Of a stretch of 64,000 bases of DNA, positions 1 to 7,574 are shown piece by piece. The stretch lies in assembly GCA_016710335.1 (NCBI GenBank), contig JADJXQ010000026.1, forward strand, positions 1-64,000, given 5' to 3'. Under the pieces are notes generated by a model. That model worked only from the letters and a program-made list of their open reading frames with translations. It had not been told where the DNA came from and ran no database searches. The DNA is from Rhodospirillales bacterium. GTDB lineage: Bacteria; Pseudomonadota; Alphaproteobacteria; Rhodospirillales; Defluviicoccaceae. Every line of letters starts with the position of its first letter. The stretch's first letter is position 1. A program made the translations under genes and the position numbers.

Positions 1-40
1 CCCTTGCCTCCGGCCGTACGGGATGTAGTGACAGGGGAGG

Positions 41-290
41 GTGGATGGTGTAGAACGCATGGCGAACGGGTGGTTTGAGGAGGCGTTTGCCATGGGTGAT
101 TTTCCGCGCTCGGTGCTCGAGTTTCTGCGACGTTTTCCCGATGACGCGGCGTGCGCCGCCTATCCGGCGGACGCGCGCTGGCAGGACGGCTTCGTCTGTC
201 CGGGGTGCGGTCACCGTAAGGCGTGGCAACTGGACACCAAGGCCTGGACTTCATGAATGCGCCGGCTTTGCAACGGGCCCGGGCGGGTTC
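41..290 (+). pseudogene. IS1595-like transposase, N-terminal fragment
   Basis: Only the start of an IS1595-family transposase is present. The reading frame from 41 contains the conserved opening FPRSVLEFLRRFPDD and a zinc-ribbon half site (VCPGCGHRKAW, near residues 51-61). The frame stops at 256. The continuation (ECAG, the second cysteine pair) appears in the next frame from about 252, so there is a frameshift, and after about 290 no transposase sequence can be followed. The DDE-like catalytic domain is missing. The element is therefore dead. The family assignment rests on the N-terminal motif only. Confidence 0.7.
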
Positions 291-663
291 GCATGGCGGT
301 CATCGAGCAGGAATCCGCGGGGCCCGATCATATCTGCCGCGACGCCGAGACATGCAGCAGTGCGCATCATGGCGCCGGCGTTCCGAGGATGTCCGGGCTG
401 GAAAGGGCGAGGCGCATGCCGCGACCATGGCAGCGCCGTTGAACCTTTGCAACGTAGGGCTTTTCCGCTATACGCAGCGGCGTCCATGCCGCAGTCACGG
501 GTGCGGCCGGTGGACGTGCCGGATCGGCATTGATTTCGTTTCGGTCCTGCGGGTATGCTGCACCGCAGCATTGACGTTGGACCGCCGGGGTGTAAATGGT
601 GAGGGAGCCAGCGTCTCGCAGGGCGAGCTCCGGCCCGCTCACGGGCAACAAGAGGTTGTTTCC
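291..663. other. non-coding stretch upstream of petA
   Basis: About 370 bases between the transposase remnant and petA with no believable gene. Several frames are open on both strands, but none has a recognisable motif or a good ribosome-binding site. The only signal I can support is a possible sigma-70 promoter near 530-559. Confidence 0.5.
530..559 (+). promoter_or_regulatory. possible sigma-70 promoter of petABC
   Basis: TTGATT at 530-535 and TATGCT at 554-559 are separated by 18 bases, about 105 bases upstream of the petA start. The match to the -35/-10 consensus is moderate. No activator site is visible. This is an inference from spacing and position. Confidence 0.3.
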
Positions 664-1215
664 ATGGCACACGCAGCTTCCGACTCTCCCGGGCACTCTG
701 GCGATGGCGAGTCGCGGCGAGATTTTCTTCTGATCGCCACCGGCACCGTCGCCGCGGCCGGCGTGGCGCTCGCGGTCTGGCCGTTCATCGACAGCATGAA
801 TCCGGCCAAGGACACGCTGGCGCTGGCCACCACGGGCGTCGATTTGTCACCCGTGGAGGAAGGCCAGAGGATTACGGTCGTTTGGCGGGGCAAGCCCGTA
901 TTCATTGATCATCGCACTGCCGAGCAGATCGAAGAAGCGCGGGATGTTCCCATCGATCAGCTGGTCGATCCGCAACCGGATGCTGAGCGGGTTCAGAAGC
1001 CGGAATGGCTGGTGATGATCGGGGTCTGCACGCACTTGGGCTGCATTCCTCTCGGTCAGAAGTCCGGCGATCCGAGGGCGGAATTCGGCGGCTGGTTCTG
1101 TCGTGTCACGGCTCGCACTACGACGTCGGGTGGAATCCAGAAAGGGCCGGCATGCCCCAATCTCGTCGTGCCTCCATACGAATTCGTCGACGACACCACC
1201 ATCCGCATCGGCTGA
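664..1215 (+). CDS. petA: Rieske iron-sulfur protein of cytochrome bc1 (frame-disturbed)
   Basis: Ubiquinol-cytochrome c reductase Rieske subunit, which passes electrons from quinol to cytochrome c1 at the inner membrane. The start ATG at 664 follows AAGAGG. A twin-arginine signal (SRRDFLL) and one membrane helix lie at residues about 18-45. The first cluster box CTHLGCIPLG is intact, as is the C-terminal KGPACPNLVVPPYEF. The second box is not: the expected WFCPCHGSHYD is read as WFCRVTARTTT because one base is missing near 1101 and about two near 1131. The CHGSHYD sequence survives in the +1 frame between them. As written, the product could not hold a 2Fe-2S cluster. A sequence error is as likely as a real mutation. 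It opens the petABC operon. Confidence 0.85.
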   Translation: MAHAASDSPGHSGDGESRRDFLLIATGTVAAAGVALAVWPFIDSMNPAKDTLALATTGVDLSPVEEGQRITVVWRGKPVFIDHRTAEQIEEARDVPIDQLVDPQPDAERVQKPEWLVMIGVCTHLGCIPLGQKSGDPRAEFGGWFCRVTARTTTSGGIQKGPACPNLVVPPYEFVDDTTIRIG

Positions 1216-1228
1216 AAGACCCAAGGCC

Positions 1229-2499
1229 ATGGCAATTCCAGAACCGTCCCATCAATGGAAGAACCCGGTGATCCGCTGGGTCGATGACCGCATGCCGGTG
1301 TTCACGCTGATGCAGGATCACCTCGTCGACTACCCGGCGCCGGGAAACCTGAACTATTGGTGGAACTGGCTCGCTGGCGGGAATCGTGCTGGTCATCGCC
1401 GATCGCCACCGGCATTTTCCTCGCCATGCACTACACGCCGCATGTCGACTACGCGTTTACCAGCATCGAGCGCATCATGCGCGACGTGAACTACGGCTGG
1501 CTGCTGCGCTATCTGCACATGAACCGCGCGTCGATGTTCTTCCTGGTGGTCTACATCCACCTGTTCCGCGGGCTCTACTACGGCTCCTACAAGGCGCCAG
1601 GGGAACTGCTCTGGATGCTGGGCGTGTTCATTTTGCTGGCGATGATGGCGACGGCGTTCATGGGCTACGTGCTGCCGTGGGGGCAGATGAGCTTCTGGGC
1701 GGCGACGGTCATCACCAACCTGTTCTCCGCCATTCCGCTGATCGGCGAGCCGATCGTCACGTGGTTGTGGGGCGGCTTCTCGGTCGCCAATCCCACCCTC
1801 AACAGGTTTTACGCCTTCCATTATCTGCTGCCGTTCGTTGTCTTCGCGCTGGTGTTCCTGCACCTGTGGGCGTTGCACACCACCAAGTCCAACAATCCGC
1901 TCGGCATCGATGCAGGGGGCCGCAGGACGACCATTCCCCTCTCGCCGTACTACACGATGAAGGACGCCTTCGGGCTCGGGGTGTTCCTGATCCTGTATTT
2001 TTTCTTCGTGTTCTTCATGCCGGATCTGTTCGGCGAGCCGATCAACTATGTCCCGGCCGACCCGATGGTCACGCCGGCGCACATCGTGCCGGAATGGTAC
2101 TTCCTCCCGTACTACGCCATTCTGCGGGCGATCACCTTCGACGTTTGGTTTGTGCCCGCCAAGCTGATCGGCGTGATCCTGATGTTCGGCTCCATCCTCA
2201 TCCTGCTCGTCCTGCCGTGGCTCGATACGTCCAAGGTGCGGAGCGCCCGCTTCCGGCCGCTCTACCGCCAGTTCTTCTGGATCTTCCTGCTCGACTGCAT
2301 CCTGCTCGGCGTCGTCGGCGCCAATCCGCCGGAGGGGGCGTGGATCTGGATCGGTCAGATCGCAACGGCCTACTATTTCGGCCATTTCCTGATCGTGATG
2401 CCGTTGCTGGGATGGTTCGAGCGGCCGACGAGGCTGCCGTCCAGCATCAGCGAGGCGGTGCTCAAGCACCCTCAGCCGGCCATGGGAGCAGCGGAATGA
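1229..2499 (+). CDS. petB: cytochrome b of the bc1 complex (frameshifted near N-terminus)
   Basis: Core quinol-oxidising and quinone-reducing subunit of complex III. The start ATG at 1229 gives MAIPEPSHQWKNPVIRW, as in alphaproteobacterial cytochrome b, but the frame is lost after NYWWNW near 1366. The correct sequence (SLAGIVLVI) continues in another frame and returns near 1410 to the long frame ending at 2499. From there the protein is complete: several membrane helices, histidines for the two b haems, and the PEWYFLPYYAILR quinol-site motif (about 2089-2130). Two small indels are needed to restore it. Its stop overlaps the petC start (ATGA). Confidence 0.88.
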
Positions 2500-3292
2500 A
2501 CCGCCTCGTAGCCGCGGCCGTCGCGGGCCTGCTGACGGCTTTCTCCGCCACGGACGGACGGGCGGCGGAGGCGACTCCTCCCGCCGAGGACTGGAGCTTC
2601 GGCGGGATCTTCGGCACCTTCGATCGCGGCGCGCTGCAGCGCGGCTTTCAGGTCTACCGCCAGGTCTGCGCCAGTTGCCACGGCGTCGACCTGATCGCGT
2701 TCCGCAACCTCACTGATCTCGGCTACACGCCGGAGGAAGTGCAGGAGATCGCGGCGCAATACGAAGTGGAGGACGGTCCCGACGAGGAGGGAGAGATGTT
2801 CATGCGGCCGGGCAAGGCCGCAGACACCTTCCCGTCGCCATTCCCCAACGAGCAGATGGCGCGCGCCGCCAACGGTGGCGCATTGCCCCCCGACCTGTCG
2901 CTCATCACCAAGGCCCGCGCTGGCGAATCGGTGTTCAAGGCCACCAAGTTCCGCGAGTACGGCACCGACTACGTCTACGGGATCCTCACCGGCTACAAGG
3001 ATGAGGTGCCGGAGGACGTCGAACTGATGGAGGGGATGTACTACAACGAGTATTTCCCGGGGCATCAGATCGCGATGGCGCCGCCGCTCTACGACGAGGC
3101 GGTGGAGTAGCGCCGATCGGCACCAGGAAGCGACGCTGGAACGGATGCTTCCCGCGACGTCGCCACGTTTCACCTGGGCGGTGGACCCTAATTCCGAGGA
3201 ACGCAAGCAACTCGGCATCAAGGCGTCCTGTTCGCATCGTGCTGACGGTGATGCTGTTCGCGCTCCGAAGCGGATCTGGGGACCTGCACTAG
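2496..3292 (+). CDS. petC: cytochrome c1 (C-terminus disrupted by indels)
   Basis: Haem-bearing subunit of complex III. The N-terminus has a cleavable signal peptide, the haem box CASCH follows at about residues 50-54, and the axial-ligand region IAMAPPL is near residue 194. In the open frame the protein stops at 3110, just after PPLYDEAVE, without the membrane anchor that c1 needs. The missing tail can be read downstream across changing frames: DVATF, then TWAVDPNSEERKQLGIKA in frame, then LFIVLTVMLFALR and KRIWGDLH, ending with TAG at 3290-3292. At least four small indels lie between 3108 and 3240. I annotate the ancestral extent; the printed frame ends at 3110. Confidence 0.85.
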
Positions 3293-3293
3293 C

Positions 3294-3317
3294 AGGAGCA
3301 GGAGCAGGAGCGGGAGC
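3294..3317 (+). repeat. hexanucleotide tandem repeat AGGAGC
   Basis: Four consecutive copies of AGGAGC (the last is GGGAGC) lie directly after the cytochrome c1 stop and end 8 bases before the next start codon. Each unit resembles a ribosome-binding site, so copy number could influence translation of the gene at 3325. That functional link is an inference. Confidence 0.8.
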
Positions 3318-3324
3318 AGAGGGC

Positions 3325-3926
3325 ATGGGTGTGCCTCGAGCCGCGATCCTCGCCGTCGTGCTTGCGTTCATGGCGCTAATGGCTCCGGCGCGGGCAGAGA
3401 CGCCGCTGACAGATCGTGACATTCGGCAGTTCATCGACTCCATGCCCGAGATGCGGGCGATCGCGGAAAAGCACGAGCAGGAGTTCCGGCAGTACCGCGA
3501 CGAGTTCGCGCGGGATCCCAAGGCCAACTCGGAGGCGCCGTTCAGCAAGGCCCTCGCCGGCGTGCGGTCGTCTCCCGCCTATGCCGAGGTGGACGCCGCC
3601 GCCCGTCGCTACGGGTTTGACGGCGCCGCCGATTGGGGACGCAAGGCGGACCGCATCTCGCCTACATCGCTCTGGAAGTGGAGCGGCGTCGTCCGGAGAT
3701 CGAGGCCGGCTTGGCCGCGGCCCGCTTGATGATCGAGAGCAATACGCGGTTCTCGGCCGAGCAGAAGCGCGCGATGCTCGCCCAACTGCAACAGGGCGCC
3801 GCTTTGATGCAGGGGTGGGAAGCGCCGGAAGCCGACAAGGTCATGGTTACCCGCCACCGCCCCGAATTGGACGCCGCGCTCCGCGCGACCGTCCCGGAGT
3901 TCAACCCCGGGTTCGGCATGAGGTAG
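3325..3926 (+). CDS. small secreted protein of unknown function (frameshifted)
   Basis: Not recognised. The ATG at 3325 opens a clear signal peptide (AAILAVVLAFMALMAPARA, cleavage after ARA). A hydrophilic, helical, charge-rich periplasmic domain starting TPLTDRDIRQFIDSMPEM follows. The frame changes near 3655: the first frame reads WGRKADRI and then loses sense, while the frame open to 3926 continues with LAYIALEVERRRPEIEAG. Joining the two gives about 200 residues. One missing base explains it. It sits directly behind petC, so it may be co-transcribed with the bc1 genes, but nothing in it shows a role in respiration. Confidence 0.6.
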
Positions 3927-4076
3927 CGGCCGCAGTCTGCCTCGCCGCGTCGGCCACGCCTCCTCGCAATGACCGTCAAGGAAAGCGCGGAGAGCCGCTT
4001 CCGGCACGCGACGTCATTGCGGGCATGGTCGCGGACCATGGGCGGCAATCCACGAAAGCAGCATGACCGGCGCCGG

Positions 4077-4475
4077 TCAGTTGTCCTTGGCGCCCTCTTT
4101 CACCCAGTCGGACAGAATCTTGACCTGGGGGTCGAGGAGGGGGCGCTGGTTGTGGGGCATGCGCAGTTCCGGCGCCGCCTTGCCGGCGACGAGCCGCACC
4201 AGGTTGCTGCTCATCGGGTCGCCGGGGATCACCATCGGACCGTACTTGGTGCCGGCCATGACGCCCTCGTAGGTGGTCAGGTCGTAGCCGCTCTTCTCAT
4301 AGCCGTCGCCGCCGGGGGCATGGCATTCGGAACAACGGCTGTTGAGAATCGGCAGCACGTCGAGATTGAAGCTGACGGGAAGGTCGGCCGCCGCAGCCGG
4401 CCCGCTCATGACGCCGCCCGCAGCGGCCAGCACCCCTGCCCCGAATGCGATGCCCGTAGTCCAGTGTTTCTTCAT
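4077..4475 (-). CDS. periplasmic c-type cytochrome domain protein
   Basis: A 132-residue protein with an N-terminal signal peptide (residues 1-30, ending AAAA) and one haem-binding motif CSECH at about residues 49-53. It ends in a short helical segment typical of mono-haem c-type domains. The body (FNLDVLPILNSRCSECH, later LLDPQVKILSDWVKEG) resembles the cytochrome-like domain found in planctomycete-type oxidoreductases, in which the haem motif lies early and a conserved W near the end closes the fold. The partner is unknown. It is transcribed toward petC and separately from it. Confidence 0.75.
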   Translation of the reverse strand: MKKHWTTGIAFGAGVLAAAGGVMSGPAAAADLPVSFNLDVLPILNSRCSECHAPGGDGYEKSGYDLTTYEGVMAGTKYGPMVIPGDPMSSNLVRLVAGKAAPELRMPHNQRPLLDPQVKILSDWVKEGAKDN

Positions 4476-4619
4476 TGCTCGAAATCCCCTTGAGATGGCG
4501 TGGCGGTCCCGCCGCAACGTTACGTCGCGTCGGACCCACGCGTTCCCGAGATTAGCACCCGAACATCCGCAACCCAACCGGGACGCCAGATCTGCGGATG
4601 TTTTTTCGCGCTGGCCGTT

Positions 4620-6731
4620 TCACCGAACCGCCGCCGCGATGTTGCCGCCGTCGACGGTGAGCACGGCGGCGGTGGTGCGCCGCGCCAGCGCCAGATGAAC
4701 GAAGGCGCAGGCGACGTCTTCGGCAGTGACCTCTGCGCCGAGCAGATTTCCGGACATGTAAGCCGCCTCGCTGACGCCGCGCGCATCGGCCCGGTCCCGC
4801 ACCATGTCGTCGGTGAGCAGGCCGGTGCGGATTCGGTCGGCATTGACGGCCGAAGCGCGGATGCGGTCCCTGCCGTGGTCGATGGCGTATTGGCGCATCA
4901 GCGCCAGGGTCGCCGCCTTGGGCAGGCCGTAAGGACCGAAATCGGGGCCGGGATTGAGGGCCTGCTTGGAGACGTTGAACAACAGACAGCCGCCGGTGCC
5001 TTGCGCCCGCATGATGCGGACGGCGGCCTGGGCGACCGTCTGGTGGGCCCAGAAGTTGAGCTCGAAGCTCTGGCGCAGCACGTCGTCGGGGACCTCGCCG
5101 ATTCGCCCCTGCCAGGCGGCGCCGGCATTGGAGACCACGATGTCCACCCCGCCGAAGGTTTCGGCGAGCCGGTCGAACGCCGCCCGCACCGCCGACCGGT
5201 TGGTGACGTCACAAGCCAGGCCCAGGCCGCCGTTGGCCCTGGCGACAGCTTCAGCTTGTTCGCCGTCGCGGTCGAGCACCGCGACTTCTGCGCCCTCGGC
5301 GCGGAACGCCGCCGCGGTCGCCGCGCCGATGCCGGAACCGCCGCCCGTGACGACCACGACGTGGCGGGCGAGGGGCTTCTCCGTGGCCTTGCCGAGCTTT
5401 GCCTGTTCGAGCGACCAGTATTCCATGTCGAAGGTGTCGGCCTCCGGGAGCACTTCGTAGCGGCTCATGCTCTCGGCGGCGCTGATCACCTCGACGTTGG
5501 TCTCGGCGAGATCGGCGGCAATCGCCGCTGCCTTGGCCGAGGCGCCAAGGCCGAACAGGCCGAGTCCCGGCACCAGAATCATCCGCGGCGCAGGATCCAG
5601 TTCCTGCTTCGGCGGGTCATGACGGGCGTTGTTGCGCGCGAAGTAGGCGTGATACTCGGCGACGTAGGCGGCCATCGCCGCCTCCGCCCCGGCCCGGAAC
5701 TCCTCCAGGTTATCGGCCGCCGGGGTCGGCACGATCAGCGGCCGGTGCTTGGTGCGAATAACGTGGTCCGGCGTGGCGGTGCCTTGCTGGCTGTAGCGGG
5801 CGAGATCCGGCCCGTTGACGAACGCCAGGATCTCCGGCCCGCTGCGGAAGTCCAGGATCCACCGGCGAACATCGCCGTTCCCGGCGTCGATTGCGGCGAG
5901 GCCGCGCAGGATCGGGGCGACGGCGGCGACCGGCGCCGCGGCGGCCGACGGCGCTGCCGCCGCGGGCCGCGCCTTTGCCGGGAACAACCTGCGCCGCGCC
6001 CGCGCCAGCGCGCCGCCATCGGCGTCACCGCCGTCGCGCCGGGTCCGCGCAATGCGCGCCTCGGCTTCCGACACCTTGTCGATCATCCGTCGGTAGGCCT
6101 GCTCGGCGCTGTCGCCGAAGGTGAAGACGCCGTGCTTCAGCAGCACCATGCCCTCCACCTCCGGCGTCTCCCGGAACGCCTCCATGGCTTTCTTGGCCAA
6201 AGCGAATCCGGGCATGATGAACGGGACGTACGCCATCGTCTCGCCGAACACCTCCCGGCACAGCGCCTCGCCGTCCGGCTGATCGGTCAGCGCCAGCACA
6301 GCGTTGGCGTGGGTGTGATCGATGTAGCGGTGTGGCAGGAAGGCGTGCAGCAGCGTCTCGACGGACGGGTTGGGCGCCGTCGAGTCGAGCAGGTTGCCGC
6401 GCAGGGCGTTGACCATGGCTTCGTCGGACAGCGCATCGAGTTCGGCCAGTTTCTGCAGCGGAGCGAGGCGCACCGCCGGCAGGCCGGCCGGCTCGATGGT
6501 CGCCATATCCCAGCCGCTGCCCTTGACGCAGATCACATCCACCGGCTCGCCGTTAATCTCCCGCATCGTCGTCTTGACGGAGGTGTTGCCGCCGCCGTGG
6601 ATCACCAGCCTCGGTTCGCCGCCGAGCAGGCGGGTGGAATAGGTGCGCAAGGCAAGGTCGCGCTCGACCCTTTGCTCGGCGTAGCGCCTGACGGCAGCGT
6701 CAGCTTCGGTGTTCGACCAGCGGTTCTGCAT
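4620..6731 (-). CDS. bifunctional aldolase / short-chain dehydrogenase
   Basis: A 703-residue two-domain enzyme. The N-terminal half is a class II aldolase: HGGGNTSVKT at about residue 45, the zinc ligands HTHAN near 139, and LLKHG near 197. The C-terminal third is a short-chain dehydrogenase with the nucleotide-binding TGGGSGIG (about 461), SNAG, and the catalytic PYGLPK (YxxxK). The architecture matches enzymes that split a sugar phosphate such as rhamnulose-1-phosphate and reduce the resulting lactaldehyde, but the substrate cannot be read from sequence. An alanine-rich linker lies at about residues 250-285. The gene is divergent from crp, with 127 bases between them. Confidence 0.85.
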   Translation of the reverse strand: MQNRWSNTEADAAVRRYAEQRVERDLALRTYSTRLLGGEPRLVIHGGGNTSVKTTMREINGEPVDVICVKGSGWDMATIEPAGLPAVRLAPLQKLAELDALSDEAMVNALRGNLLDSTAPNPSVETLLHAFLPHRYIDHTHANAVLALTDQPDGEALCREVFGETMAYVPFIMPGFALAKKAMEAFRETPEVEGMVLLKHGVFTFGDSAEQAYRRMIDKVSEAEARIARTRRDGGDADGGALARARRRLFPAKARPAAAAPSAAAAPVAAVAPILRGLAAIDAGNGDVRRWILDFRSGPEILAFVNGPDLARYSQQGTATPDHVIRTKHRPLIVPTPAADNLEEFRAGAEAAMAAYVAEYHAYFARNNARHDPPKQELDPAPRMILVPGLGLFGLGASAKAAAIAADLAETNVEVISAAESMSRYEVLPEADTFDMEYWSLEQAKLGKATEKPLARHVVVVTGGGSGIGAATAAAFRAEGAEVAVLDRDGEQAEAVARANGGLGLACDVTNRSAVRAAFDRLAETFGGVDIVVSNAGAAWQGRIGEVPDDVLRQSFELNFWAHQTVAQAAVRIMRAQGTGGCLLFNVSKQALNPGPDFGPYGLPKAATLALMRQYAIDHGRDRIRASAVNADRIRTGLLTDDMVRDRADARGVSEAAYMSGNLLGAEVTAEDVACAFVHLALARRTTAAVLTVDGGNIAAAVR

Positions 6732-6858
6732 GATGTGGTGTCTCGTCCCTGTCCCTGTTGGCCTGGCGTCGGCGCGATGGTCTATGTATCGCCGATGAGG
6801 CCTGTGTTACAATCGGGTGGAGCAAACAGGCCCATGTCATTGTTGGAAGCGCTTACTC

Positions 6859-7569
6859 ATGAGTGACAAGCGCCGGGCGTTGCGGGACGTCTTTGCACAG
6901 CACAACCTGTTGGGCGTGTTCTCGCCGGAGGATCTCGACCGTTTGGCCGCGGTTTCGCTGACGCGTACCTACCGCCCGGGCCAGAATATCTTTCTGAAAG
7001 GGGACCTGGGCGATTCGATGATGGCGGTGCTCTCCGGCCGAGTGCGCATTTCCTCCAACTCCGCGGACGGCCGCGAGGTCGTCCTGGCGGTGCTGGAACC
7101 CGGCGAACTGATGGGCGAAATCGCGATGATCGATGGCGGGGAGCGCACCGCCGACGCTGTCGCCCTTGCGCCGACCGATTTGTTGATCCTGTCCCGCCGC
7201 GATTTCCTGCCGTGCCTGAGGCAGAGTTCCGAGGCGTGCTGGAAGCTCCTCATGATTATGGCCCAGCGCCTGCGCCGCACCGACGAGCAGGTGGAGGACA
7301 TGAGCTTCCTGCCCCTCAAGATTCGCCTCGCCAAGCGCCTCCTGTTCCTTGCCGACCACTATGGCGAACCCAGTGGCGCGTCGATCCGCATCTCCATCCA
7401 CCTGCCGCAGCAATTGCTGGCCAGCATGGTGAGCACGTCGCGGGAGGCGGTAAACAAACAGCTCCGCGCCTGGCACGAGGCCGGCGTGGTCGACGTTAAA
7501 CGCGGCGTCATCATCGTGCTGGATCGTGAAGCGCTGGAAGACGTCGTAAGCGAGGAGCCGCAGCGCTGA
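6859..7569 (+). CDS. Crp/Fnr-family transcriptional regulator, probably cAMP-responsive
   Basis: A 236-residue regulator with an N-terminal cyclic-nucleotide-binding barrel and a C-terminal winged helix. The phosphate-binding cassette GEIAMIDGGERTADA keeps the Glu and the Arg-Thr that contact cAMP in Crp. There is no FNR-type cysteine cluster, so cAMP (or cGMP) is the likely ligand. The recognition helix STSREAVNKQLRAW keeps the Arg-Glu pair that reads TGTGA in E. coli Crp. The ATG at 6859 was chosen because the homologous domain begins right after it. Its stop is 5 bases before the CHASE2 cyclase start, so sensor-enzyme and receptor are probably one operon. Confidence 0.9.
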   Translation: MSDKRRALRDVFAQHNLLGVFSPEDLDRLAAVSLTRTYRPGQNIFLKGDLGDSMMAVLSGRVRISSNSADGREVVLAVLEPGELMGEIAMIDGGERTADAVALAPTDLLILSRRDFLPCLRQSSEACWKLLMIMAQRLRRTDEQVEDMSFLPLKIRLAKRLLFLADHYGEPSGASIRISIHLPQQLLASMVSTSREAVNKQLRAWHEAGVVDVKRGVIIVLDREALEDVVSEEPQR

Positions 7570-7574
7570 AGCTG

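Noticed and set aside
4500..6866. A 788-residue open frame on the + strand opposite the aldolase/dehydrogenase gene
   Set aside because: It is the antisense shadow of a GC-rich gene with clear motifs on the other strand; its own sequence is Arg/Gly/His-rich and without domains.
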